From assembly GCA_026708545.1 (NCBI GenBank), contig JAPOUT010000061.1, forward strand, positions 1 through 44,076: a DNA stretch of 44,076 nt. The letters run 5' to 3'. The notes under the pieces were generated by a model. That model ran no database searches. It had not been told where the DNA came from and saw only the letters and a list, made by a program, of their open reading frames with translations. The stretch is from Hyphomicrobiales bacterium. GTDB taxonomy: Bacteria; Pseudomonadota; Alphaproteobacteria; JAPOUT01. Positions 36,387-44,034 of this stretch are shown here, one piece after another (within the stretch, counting starts at the first letter, position 1; every line of letters starts with the position of its first letter). The translations under genes and the position numbers were made by a program.

Positions 36387-36814
36387 CAACCACTTATGAC
36401 AATGACAATATTTTTGCGAAGATTTTGCGCGGCGAGGCTCCTTGCCACAATCTCTTCGAGGATGAAGAGACGTTTGTCTTCTTGAACATCATGCCCGAGT
36501 CGAAGGGGCACAGTTTGATCATACCGAAATTCGCCGCCGCGGACATCTACGAGATAGAAGAATCGTATTTGGTGGCGATGGCGCGCACTTCAAAGAGGAT
36601 GGCGGCGGCATTGCGCAAGGCTTTCCGTCCTGACGGGATGTTTGTCTATCAACTAAACGGCGCGGTGGCGGGGCAGACCGTGTTTCACATTCACATGCAT
36701 TTGGTGCCGCGTTACAAGGGTGTGGCGCTGAGAAGCCACGAGGAAGGCATGGAAGCGAGTGAAGTTTTGGAAGAGCAGGCGGAAAAGATTCGCGCGGCAC
36801 TTAAATCCCTGTAA
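36383..36814 (+). CDS. HIT-family nucleotide-binding protein
   Basis: The 143-residue protein has the histidine triad H102-I-H104-M-H106 (FHIHMHLVPR) preceded by FLNIMPESKGHSLIIPK, typical of HINT-like phosphoramidases acting on adenosine 5'-monophosphoramidates. Its physiological substrate is not known. The start overlaps the upstream stop by 4 nt and its stop overlaps cinA by one base (TAATG). Confidence 0.93.
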   Translation: MTTTYDNDNIFAKILRGEAPCHNLFEDEETFVFLNIMPESKGHSLIIPKFAAADIYEIEESYLVAMARTSKRMAAALRKAFRPDGMFVYQLNGAVAGQTVFHIHMHLVPRYKGVALRSHEEGMEASEVLEEQAEKIRAALKSL

Positions 36815-37320
36815 TGGCGGAGTCGTTTTTCCCGAAACCTCTTTTGCACCAGGCCGAAGAGGTTATTGAGCGGGCTCGCTCCCGGGGTGTTTCCATTGCA
36901 AGCGCGGAGTCTTGCACGGCGGGTCTGGTTTCGGGATGTTTGAGCGAGATTGCCGGCGCGTCCGATGTTCTCGCCTGTGGTTTTGTCGTCTACAGCAATG
37001 AAGCGAAGGAAAGGCTCTTGGGAGTTTCGTCTGCATTATTACAGGCGCACGGCGCGGTGAGCAAAGAGGTTGCCTGCGCGATGGCCTTGGGCGCACTTGA
37101 GAAAGGCGGCGTTGATATTGCTGTTGCCGTTACGGGAATTGCCGGGCCAGGCGGCGGCACCATCGGGAAACCCGTCGGCTTGGTTCATTTTGCCTGCACT
37201 GCAAGGGACGGAGATGTGTCCCACCGAGAGCGCCGTTTCGGCGATGTAGGCAGGCATGGGGTTCGGCTTGCATCCGTCGCCGAAGCATTGGCTATGTTAC
37301 GCGAATTCTCTGCCTGCTGA
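36814..37320 (+). CDS. CinA-type nicotinamide-nucleotide amidohydrolase
   Basis: The 168-residue protein is the stand-alone C-terminal CinA domain (PncC type), which deamidates NMN to NaMN in the pyridine nucleotide cycle. Visible motifs are SIASAESCTAGLVSGCLSEI, GFVVYSNEAKERLLGVS, GAVSKEVA and AVTGIAGPGGGTIGKPVG. It is the last gene in the ridA-GNAT-HIT-cinA set and is convergent with the secreted-protein gene. Confidence 0.93.
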   Translation: MAESFFPKPLLHQAEEVIERARSRGVSIASAESCTAGLVSGCLSEIAGASDVLACGFVVYSNEAKERLLGVSSALLQAHGAVSKEVACAMALGALEKGGVDIAVAVTGIAGPGGGTIGKPVGLVHFACTARDGDVSHRERRFGDVGRHGVRLASVAEALAMLREFSAC

Positions 37321-37327
37321 CTAAAGA

Positions 37328-37399
37328 AAAGCGGGGAAGCGACGTTTTAAACCTGCGATACGCAATACGTATGACACAAGACGCCACTTCCCCCGCTTT
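37328..37399. terminator. Nested inverted repeat between convergent genes
   Basis: AAAGCGGGG-AAG near 37328-37339 pairs with CTTCCCCCGCTTT near 37387-37399, and an inner stem ATACG/CGTAT (37358-37362 with 37368-37372) sits in the loop. The structure fills nearly all of the 91-nt gap. Read on the minus strand the outer stem is followed by CTTTTCTTT, favouring termination of the secreted-protein gene. Confidence 0.45.
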
Positions 37400-37411
37400 A
37401 AGAACGAACGT

Positions 37412-38665
37412 TTACAGGAAACGGAACACGATGGGGCAATTCACCACCAATCCGATGGATCCGTATTCATCACCGCCGAGTCCGGTAATCCAGCCGCGTT
37501 CGACCATTCCGAGTATTGCGAACTCTTCGGTCATGCGCGAGCGGAATCCTTCCTCAATGGCCTCCTGCGTCCAGACGCCCGGGTTCAAGTCCCACAACGG
37601 ACTGTAGTCGGTTGCGATGGTCGGGATGCCGCCGAGCACATTCAACGGCGGCCTTCCGTCCGAGAGCGCACTGTTGAGGCCTTGCCGCTGCGGGTTAAGC
37701 AGCCCGGTCGGTCCGTTGACGAACAGGAAGATTCGCTCGACGGCGCTAAAGAGCGAGTCGTCTCCGCCGGTCGGGATATCAGCCATTGCGGGAGCGAAAG
37801 TTGCGTGTTCGAGGGCGGCGGGAAGCGGGTCGCTCGCATCGGTGGAGGCGTACAACACCGGTCGCGCGAACGAGAATCCGGGCGTTAGTGTCAGCACGAC
37901 GCTTCCTTTGCGCGGACAAATGCTAACGACCTTGTCGTGGACGATGTCGTAATCGGGGTTGCCGTCGCAAAAGCGGTTGAGCGCATCCGCGTCAACATCG
38001 AAGGCGATGACGGGCGCGTTGTAAACGGCGCCGCCTGCATTCTCAATTTTGACGAGAGGGCTGTAGTCGCTGTCGCCGACGGATCCCGGATTCACTTCCT
38101 CCGGCGGGAAGTAGTTCGGATGGTCTCCCGGCACGACCTTGTGGTCGTGGGAGAAGTCAACCTTGCCGGACTGAAATGTCAGCATTGGCTTCTTGTCGAC
38201 CATCTCCAGTTTTGCTTTTCGCACAGCCTTGCCGACGTCCGCGAAGGTGAGTTTCGCCGCGTGGTTGAGTCCGAGAGCATCGGCATGATGCTTGTCGTCG
38301 GTATCGAAGACCACGTACCAGACGCTTTCGCCGGAAGCCATTCTGCCTTCGTATACAGGCATCTCGACGGTTCCGGCGTCAAGGTCAACTTTCCCGGCTT
38401 TGAGAAGTTTGTGCGGACCTATCAGTTCTTTTTGCACTTCTGCGGGCGCGGGCCCGAAGTATGTAAGCGGAACATCCGCGCCAATGGAGGGCGGCGCAGG
38501 TGCGACATCTCCGTCTTCGTCGTGTCCGGGGGAGTCATCGTGCTGGTCGGCAAGCGCGGTCTGGGAGGCCGCGATTCCCGCGAATAAAGCTACGACAAAC
38601 AAGACGCCAACGCGCCAAGAGCATACGCACGTGGAAAAAACCGAATTATTTTGCTGGACTTTCAT
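37412..38665 (-). CDS. Secreted protein of unknown function
   Basis: The 417-residue product has a long signal peptide (hydrophobic core VGVLFVVALFAGIAAS, then ALADQHD) and an acidic His/Asp-rich start to the mature chain (HDDSPGHDEDGD). The remainder is rich in Pro, Gly and Asp, with conserved-looking segments VPLTYFGPAPAEVQKELIGP, GRMASGESVWYVVFDT, SVGDSDYSPLVKIENAGG and NVLGGIPTIATDYSPLWDL. I recognise it as a conserved secreted type but cannot name a function. ATG 38665 has GGAG about 9 nt upstream; ATGs at 38671 and 38680 are alternatives. Confidence 0.8.
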   Translation of the reverse strand: MKVQQNNSVFSTCVCSWRVGVLFVVALFAGIAASQTALADQHDDSPGHDEDGDVAPAPPSIGADVPLTYFGPAPAEVQKELIGPHKLLKAGKVDLDAGTVEMPVYEGRMASGESVWYVVFDTDDKHHADALGLNHAAKLTFADVGKAVRKAKLEMVDKKPMLTFQSGKVDFSHDHKVVPGDHPNYFPPEEVNPGSVGDSDYSPLVKIENAGGAVYNAPVIAFDVDADALNRFCDGNPDYDIVHDKVVSICPRKGSVVLTLTPGFSFARPVLYASTDASDPLPAALEHATFAPAMADIPTGGDDSLFSAVERIFLFVNGPTGLLNPQRQGLNSALSDGRPPLNVLGGIPTIATDYSPLWDLNPGVWTQEAIEEGFRSRMTEEFAILGMVERGWITGLGGDEYGSIGLVVNCPIVFRFL

Positions 38666-38811
38666 AGTCATTGTCTCCATCCTGTGAGAATATTTAGGGG
38701 GGATTCTACGGAGGATACAAACGAGACGTACTTGCAGGCGTTTGCCCGTGTTCTGACTATTTATAGCGGAATGGCGGGACATGCAAGAGGAAATTTGATG
38801 GATTTAAGGAA

Positions 38812-39696
38812 ATGGTGAGTTTTTCTGCCGGGGGGCGTGCAGCGTCTTGGGCGGTGGTTTCGTGCGTTGGGGCGACAATTATGACGGTATGCGTCCATGA
38901 ATTGGCGTCTTCGATGGATTCGCGGGTGATAGTTTTCTGGCGCTGCTTGCTGATTGTATTGCTGCTTGCGCCTGTGATGCTGGTGCGCGGGAAAGGGTTG
39001 CGGATAGTGCATTTGCGACTTCACATTTACCGCGGATTGCTGATGGCGGCTGCGCTTCATTTAGGTTTCTACGCGCTTGCGCATTTGCCGATAGCGCAAG
39101 CGACGGTCTTGTTCTTTCTTGCGCCTGCTTTTACGACCGTCATGGCGTGGCCCTTGCTGGGCGAGAAGATTCGATTGCAGCGCATCATGGCCGTGATTGT
39201 TGGTTTTGCGGGCGCGCTGATAATCCTGCGACCCGGGCAGATACGCGAAGTCGAAGTCGCCATGTTTGCCGCGATTGCGTGTGCATTTTGTTTTGCCCTG
39301 TCGTTACTGATTGTGAAGCGGATGGTAAAAACGGAGTCGACATCGAGCATCTTTATCTCGGGTCCCGTCATTGCCGGCATTTGCACGTTTCCCCTGGCCG
39401 TTCCGGTTTGGCATGATCCCACGGGTGCGGAGTGGGTGTGGATGCTTTTGCTGGTCGCGGGCGGGTCGTTGCGGATGTTTTCGGACATCCGCGCCTATCG
39501 CGACAGCGAGGCCGGCTTTATTGCGCCGTTCTTTTACTTGCGATTGGTGTTTGTGGGGATTGCGGGTTACTTCATCTTTGCCGAGGTTCCCGATGGCTCA
39601 ACGCTGTTGGGAAGCGCGGTGATTATCGGGGCAATGCTTTTCATTGCTTACAGGGAAGCCGTGCTGCGCAAGCGGATTAGTTCGGACTCGCCTTAG
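38812..39696 (+). CDS. EamA/DMT-family transporter
   Basis: The 294-residue protein has ten membrane helices arranged as two EamA repeats, for example HLGFYALAHLPIAQATVLFFLAPAFTTVMA followed by GEKIRLQRIMAVIVGFAGALIILRPG, and in the second half EAGFIAPFFYLRLVFVGIAGYFIFAE. DMT carriers export or import small metabolites such as amino acids; the substrate is unknown. ATG 38812 has AAGG upstream. A 15-codon out-of-frame ATG frame overlaps its start. Confidence 0.9.
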   Translation: MVSFSAGGRAASWAVVSCVGATIMTVCVHELASSMDSRVIVFWRCLLIVLLLAPVMLVRGKGLRIVHLRLHIYRGLLMAAALHLGFYALAHLPIAQATVLFFLAPAFTTVMAWPLLGEKIRLQRIMAVIVGFAGALIILRPGQIREVEVAMFAAIACAFCFALSLLIVKRMVKTESTSSIFISGPVIAGICTFPLAVPVWHDPTGAEWVWMLLLVAGGSLRMFSDIRAYRDSEAGFIAPFFYLRLVFVGIAGYFIFAEVPDGSTLLGSAVIIGAMLFIAYREAVLRKRISSDSP

Positions 39697-39708
39697 ATTC
39701 TCTTGCGG

Positions 39709-39717
39709 TGGTATACT
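39709..39717 (+). promoter_or_regulatory. Extended -10-like box before the aminotransferase gene
   Basis: TGGTATACT is an extended -10 element (TG-n-TATACT). It lies 7 nt before ATG 39725 and directly before ATG 39719. No good -35 box is present. If real, the transcript would begin near 39724, favouring the second ATG and a leaderless mRNA. Confidence 0.35.
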
Positions 39718-39724
39718 CATGGAT

Positions 39725-41113
39725 ATGGACGAAGCAACCAAGCATGACAATTTGACGCGTCACTGGCAGGAGATAGACGCGCGCCACCACTTTCATTCGT
39801 TTTTGAATCCGACGGAGATGGCGCAAGGCAATGTTCGCGTGATTGTCGAAGCGGAGGGCGTCTACATATATGATTCGGGGGGCAAGAAGATTTTGGACGG
39901 AATGGCGGGGTTATGGTGTGTGCAGGTCGGGTATGGACGCGAGGATCTGTCGCGCACGGCCTATGAAGCGACGAAGGCGCTGCCGTATTATAACACGCTG
40001 TTCGTAACGACGACGCCCCCGACGGCGGAACTTGCCGCGAAACTCGCGGCGCTTACGCCTTCGGGGTGCGACTATGTTTTTTTCGCCAATTCCGGAAGCG
40101 AGGCGAATGACTCCGCCGTCAAACTCATTCGTTATTTTTGGAATCTGGAGGGCGCGAAGCAAAAGAAGACGATTATTTCGAGGCAGCGCGCCTATCACGG
40201 CGTGACGATGGCCGCCGCTTCGCTGTCGGGGCTGCAGCCGATGCACCCGCAGTTTGATCTCCCCCTTGATGGTTTCGTTCATGTGATGGCGCCCTATGGT
40301 TTTGAAAATGGCGTCGGCCTGAAAGACGGACCCTCCGCCGAAACTTTTGCGCACCAGGCCGCCGCTTCACTGGAAGAAAAGATTCTTGAACTTGGAGCGG
40401 ACAATGTCGCGGCATTTGTCGGCGAGCCGATTATGGGGGCGGGCGGAGTGATAATCCCGCCGCCGGGTTATTGGGAGGAGATTCAGCGCATCTGCAAAAA
40501 ATATGACGTGCTGCTTCATGTTGACGAGGTTATCTGCGGATTTGGTCGAACGGGCAATTGGTTCGGCTGCGATACATTTGGCATCCGGCCCGATTTGATT
40601 TCGATGGCGAAGGGACTTTCATCGGGATACCAGCCCATCTCTGCGGTTGCGTTGGGGAAAAGAATGAGCGAGACCTTTCTCAAGGCCGATGAGGAATTGG
40701 TTCATGGCTTTACTTATTCGGGGCATCCGGTTGCCGCCGCGGTTGCGTTGAAGAATCTCGAGATTATCGAGCGCGAAGGACTTGCCACCTGTGCGGGCGG
40801 CGACATCGGCGATTATTTCGCCAAACATCTCAAGCAGCTCAACGACCACCCTCTTGTAGGAGAGACTCGCTCGGTCGGACTCATGGGTGCGATTGAATTG
40901 GTTGAAGACAAATCCACACGCAAGCGCTTTGACGAGGGGAAAGAGGTCGGCAAGACTTGTCGAAACAACTGTTTCACAAGCGGTTTGATTATGCGTGCGG
41001 TGGGTGACACGATGGTTTTGAGTCCGCCGCTGACGATCACGCAAGCCGAACTTGATGAACTCTTTAATCTCGCCCGCGCGGCACTCGACAAAACTGCTTC
41101 CCAATTCCGTTAG
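39725..41113 (+). CDS. Class III PLP-dependent aminotransferase (putrescine/omega-amino acid:pyruvate type)
   Basis: The 462-residue enzyme has FANSGSEANDSAVKL, HVDEVICGFGRTGNWFG, PLP lysine K296 in SMAKGLSSGYQPISAV, and HGFTYSGHPVAAAVAL. The start (ARHHFHSFLNPTEM) and end (GLIMRAVGDTMVLSPPLTIT) are close to SpuC-like putrescine-pyruvate aminotransferases, so polyamine or beta-amino acid catabolism is likely; the exact substrate is unproven. I favour ATG 39725 because of the extended -10 box; ATG 39719, two codons earlier, is the alternative. Confidence 0.93.
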   Translation: MDEATKHDNLTRHWQEIDARHHFHSFLNPTEMAQGNVRVIVEAEGVYIYDSGGKKILDGMAGLWCVQVGYGREDLSRTAYEATKALPYYNTLFVTTTPPTAELAAKLAALTPSGCDYVFFANSGSEANDSAVKLIRYFWNLEGAKQKKTIISRQRAYHGVTMAAASLSGLQPMHPQFDLPLDGFVHVMAPYGFENGVGLKDGPSAETFAHQAAASLEEKILELGADNVAAFVGEPIMGAGGVIIPPPGYWEEIQRICKKYDVLLHVDEVICGFGRTGNWFGCDTFGIRPDLISMAKGLSSGYQPISAVALGKRMSETFLKADEELVHGFTYSGHPVAAAVALKNLEIIEREGLATCAGGDIGDYFAKHLKQLNDHPLVGETRSVGLMGAIELVEDKSTRKRFDEGKEVGKTCRNNCFTSGLIMRAVGDTMVLSPPLTITQAELDELFNLARAALDKTASQFR

Positions 41114-41257
41114 GATTGGGATATAATGCGGGCACCTCTCTTTGTCTTTGATCCGAAGGCAGGCGTGAGCGGGTTTTTGTAGAGTATTAACATACAGATT
41201 TTTTCTAACGGTAGATATTTTGCTGATGATTGCCCCACCTAATTTTGTCGTTTTCGC

Positions 41258-42064
41258 ATGAATCTTCGAATTGCGAGTTGGAACATCAACTCGATAAGAA
41301 TTCGTCTTGACTTGGTGCGGCTGTTTGTCCAAAAGTTCCGTCCGCATGTTTTATGCCTGCAGGAAATTAAATGCAGCAACGACCTTTTTCCTGTCGACGA
41401 TATTTCCCGGATGGGTTACAAGCACATTGCCCTCAACGGGCAGAAAGCCTATCACGGTGTTGCGATTCTCTCGAAGCTGTCATTGCACAAAGAGAGTCGG
41501 CTTTTTCTCGGCGGTAAAGACGATGCCCGGCACATCGCCGTTAATTTCGAGGCCGGCGGCAAAAATATTGAACTTCACAATTTCTATGTTCCCGCCGGCG
41601 GTGATATTCCCGACACCAAGCGGAACGAAAAATTCGCCCATAAAATGAAGTATCTCAAAGAGATGACCGAATGGTCCGGGGGGCTTTCCAAACGAAACAC
41701 TCGTCGCCTTCTTGTCGGCGATCTTAACATTGCACCTCTTGAGGAGGATGTCTGGAATCACAAGGCTTTGCTTGACGTTGTCTCCCACACGCCGCAGGAG
41801 ACCGAAAGTCTCGGGCGCGTGCAGGATTCTCATGACTGGATAGATGTTGCGCGCCATTTCATTCCTCCGCCGGAGAAACTGTACAGTTGGTGGAGCTATC
41901 GTGCGCGTGACTGGTCTCTTTCGGACAGGGGCCGTCGTCTTGACCACATCTGGGCGTCCCGGACGTTGCAGCCTTGTCTGCGTTCCGTCGAAGTCGCTCG
42001 TGAGGTTCGCGGTTGGCGCAAGCCCTCCGACCACGTGCCCGTTATCGCACATCTTAAATTGTAG
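41258..42064 (+). CDS. xth: Exodeoxyribonuclease III / AP endonuclease
   Basis: The 268-residue enzyme cuts DNA at abasic sites and acts with glycosylases such as MutY in base-excision repair. It has RIASWNINSIRIRL, LCLQEIKC (metal Glu), VGDLNIAP (Asp, Asn), RRLDHIWAS and the final SDHVPVI (Asp-His). The length is typical. It follows the aminotransferase after 144 nt with no strong ribosome-binding site. Confidence 0.95.
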   Translation: MNLRIASWNINSIRIRLDLVRLFVQKFRPHVLCLQEIKCSNDLFPVDDISRMGYKHIALNGQKAYHGVAILSKLSLHKESRLFLGGKDDARHIAVNFEAGGKNIELHNFYVPAGGDIPDTKRNEKFAHKMKYLKEMTEWSGGLSKRNTRRLLVGDLNIAPLEEDVWNHKALLDVVSHTPQETESLGRVQDSHDWIDVARHFIPPPEKLYSWWSYRARDWSLSDRGRRLDHIWASRTLQPCLRSVEVAREVRGWRKPSDHVPVIAHLKL

Positions 42065-42167
42065 TGTAAGTGCTTAGTGTGCATTTCGCGACATGCTCGT
42101 GAATCTTGATGCCCTCGGTATGCCCGACTCGGTTCCCCACGTTACGCTTTTTCTTGCAAATGAGAAC

Positions 42168-42232
42168 GACGGGGGAGCGCTGGCGGCTGTATCGTAGAGT
42201 TTTCGGTAAGCCCCCCAACGTCCCCCGCCGTC
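42168..42232. repeat. Long hairpin repeat, copy 3
   Basis: The arm GACGG-GGGAGCGCTGG (from 42168) pairs with the sequence ending CCCCCGCCGTC (to 42232). The loop differs from copies 1 and 2 at only a few positions (TGTATCGTAGAGTTTTCGG). CTTGCAA precedes it at 42153, as in the other copies. Confidence 0.8.
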
Positions 42233-42345
42233 CAAACTCTACAAGAACCGACGCGGAATTCGTAATGGAGCAGCAAGAAATCCCGCTTAAGAAACGAGAT
42301 TGCTTCCACATGAATAAAGGTTTCTATTAAAAGTTGTCTCCTTCG

Positions 42346-42523
42346 TTGCAGATTTACCCGGTAAGTGTCGGGCCGTCTGCAAACCAAACCTCGAAGGCTT
42401 GTCCCATTTATTTCCGTTTCCAGTGTTGCATTCATGGGCAACCCGACAGGGTTGCTCTTCGAGAAATTGGCTGCAGAACCGCAACCATTATACCACAAGC
42501 ATTTTCACCGAATCAACCCCTGC
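42346..42523. repeat. Nested stem-loop element, copy B
   Basis: The same architecture as copy A: outer stem TCTGC/GCAGA (42376-42380 with 42473-42477), CTCGAAG/CTTCGAG (42390-42396 with 42457-42463), inner stem CCCAT/ATGGG (42403-42407 with 42434-42438), and an inner loop nearly identical to copy A. Preceded by a CCCG/CGGG mini-hairpin. It lies 143 nt after hairpin copy 3, in the same order and orientation as copy A. Confidence 0.8.
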
Positions 42524-42846
42524 ATGAACGGTTGGATTTGCGGGAATCCGTGCAGACGGGTTTCCGATATGGGACGGGCGGGAGAGGGGCGTGGGCGGGT
42601 CCGTTTCCGGCTTTTTCAGCGGTTTTTATGTGGTATATGCGGGCTTGGGATGCCGGTATGGCGAGCGATACCGCGTGATATCGGCGTAACTCCTCGGGTC
42701 TCAATCGAATCGGCGGGCGGATTTTTCCGAACTTTTCCGAATTGTTAAAATTCTCCTATGAGGTGGAATTTCTTGCCGCCTTCAATATGCCCCGGGTTTT
42801 TACGGTGAATTGTCCAAGCCTCGTATCAAGATTAGTCAGACAGCCT
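42524..42846. other. Non-coding spacer after repeat block B
   Basis: No gene is supported. Two small features are noted: a CGGTAT/ATACCG hairpin at 42654-42673 and a doubled TTTTCCGAA at about 42723-42742 resembling the one downstream of repeat block A. Confidence 0.4.
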
Positions 42847-43551
42847 TTAACAACATCCCGTGTTTCTGCAAGTTGATGCTGAAGACTCGCCTTCATATTT
42901 TTTATTCCTGCCCAAAAAAACTTCGTCGGATAAATAAAATCCTGTGAAAACATCTTCAAAGTCTTCCGGTACCGATTTCGCGGGCAGACCCGTTTCTAAC
43001 AACGCTGCCTGCCATGCCTGAACTTTCGGATATCCGGTGATAAAGTTAAAACATGTGTGGTCTTCAATTATTGCAGCTCTGTGTAACAAGGGAATCCATG
43101 CAACATCCACGTTGCTAATTGTGTTTCCCTTAAAGTATGGACCTTCTCCTAACGCTTTTTCCGCTTTTTCAAAAACCCTGCCAAGTTTTTCTTTTCGTTC
43201 CTTCAAAGTATCTTCGTCAGGACTTCGCATAGCGGAGCACTGCACAAGATAGTGCTTTGTCGCTTGATAGCTCCATGCTCGATCGAGTGCACGCTGTTCA
43301 GGAGTCAGGTTGGGTTCCAGCGGTTCATGAACTTCGTCTAAATATTCTGTGATAGCATCCGACTCGAATAAGGCTGTACCCGTTCCGGTAACCAGAACAG
43401 GGACCTGGGCTGTCGGCGAAATATCCAAAAACCACTGCGGTTTGTCGCTAAGGCTTATGTATTCCAACTCGTATGGAACGTTTTTGGCTTCCAGTAAAGC
43501 TGTAACGCGTTGAACAAACGGGCAAATTTTAAAACTAACAACCTTGATCAT
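42847..43551 (-). CDS. Glutathione S-transferase family protein
   Basis: The 234-residue protein has the thioredoxin-like N-terminal domain with C10-P-F in KICPFVQRVTALLEAK, TAQVPVLV (cis-Pro) and FESDAITEYLDEVH, then an all-helical C-terminal domain with VDVAWIPLLHRAA. The Cys active site suggests omega or related classes, with thiol-transferase or dehalogenase-like chemistry possible. The gene is visibly richer in A and T than its neighbours and ends in a Cys-rich tail (TCRNTGCC). AGGAAAC precedes the ATG. Confidence 0.88.
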   Translation of the reverse strand: MIKVVSFKICPFVQRVTALLEAKNVPYELEYISLSDKPQWFLDISPTAQVPVLVTGTGTALFESDAITEYLDEVHEPLEPNLTPEQRALDRAWSYQATKHYLVQCSAMRSPDEDTLKERKEKLGRVFEKAEKALGEGPYFKGNTISNVDVAWIPLLHRAAIIEDHTCFNFITGYPKVQAWQAALLETGLPAKSVPEDFEDVFTGFYLSDEVFLGRNKKYEGESSASTCRNTGCC

Positions 43552-44034
43552 TTTGTTTCCTGTCCATGTTCCGGGGAACGTGAATGGCGGTAGGGTGAAG
43601 CCTATAATGCAACGTTATGCAATTTGAACGCCTTATCATAGCCCCTCCATTTGACCGATTCGCTATTTCTATCCCATCCGCTTCCCCACGTTCCTTTTGC
43701 CTTCCCTGTACGACCCCACGGGTTTGCTTCCAGTGCGTTTGAGAGTCGATTGTCAGGTGGTTCTGATGGGGCTTCTTTCCCAACAGTATAAGGAAGGGGA
43801 GTGTGCCTTTCAATCCTCATATCGTTAAGGAAGCAAATCATCTACACAGACGTCATGGTATTTCTGTGAACAATAGACTGGCAATCCATATCATCGTACA
43901 CGGAACGGTAACAATACCTCCAAGACAATCTCCTTCTCCCCGTTCGCATCATCTATAATGGAGGGATTTTTGACGCTTTACAACGAATCGATACTATGGC
44001 AGAATCTAAATACAACAATAAAAGGAGAATCACC
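43552..44034. other. Spacer between the GST gene and the partial gene at the window edge
   Basis: Two overlapping minus-strand frames of 79 and 92 codons are open but lack ribosome-binding sites and recognisable families. ATGCAA occurs twice with 10-bp spacing (43607 and 43617) upstream of the GST gene. The only well-formed element is the promoter near the right end. Confidence 0.4.
43970..43997 (+). promoter_or_regulatory. Predicted promoter of the gene at the right edge
   Basis: TTGACG (43970-43975), a 16-nt spacer and TACTAT (43992-43997) lie about 37 nt before the ATG at 44035, which has AAGGAG a few bases upstream. Confidence 0.4.

Noticed and set aside
38771-38818. 15-codon ATG frame overlapping the EamA start, a possible leader peptide
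   Set aside because: It has no ribosome-binding site and no run of regulatory codons; likely chance.
22994-42484. Two minus-strand ORFs of 66 and 65 codons in the repeat blocks (22994-23194 and 42287-42484), both containing NTGNGNK
   Set aside because: A one-base length difference between copies shifts the reading frame midway, after which the proteins no longer align although the DNA does. The differences fit base pairing rather than codon constraint.
42756-42959. 67-codon minus-strand ORF overlapping the 3' end of the GST gene
   Set aside because: It is out of frame with a well-supported gene and shows no family features.
43602-43841. 79-codon minus-strand ORF upstream of the GST gene
   Set aside because: No Shine-Dalgarno sequence, an overlapping alternative frame is equally open, and no motif was recognised.
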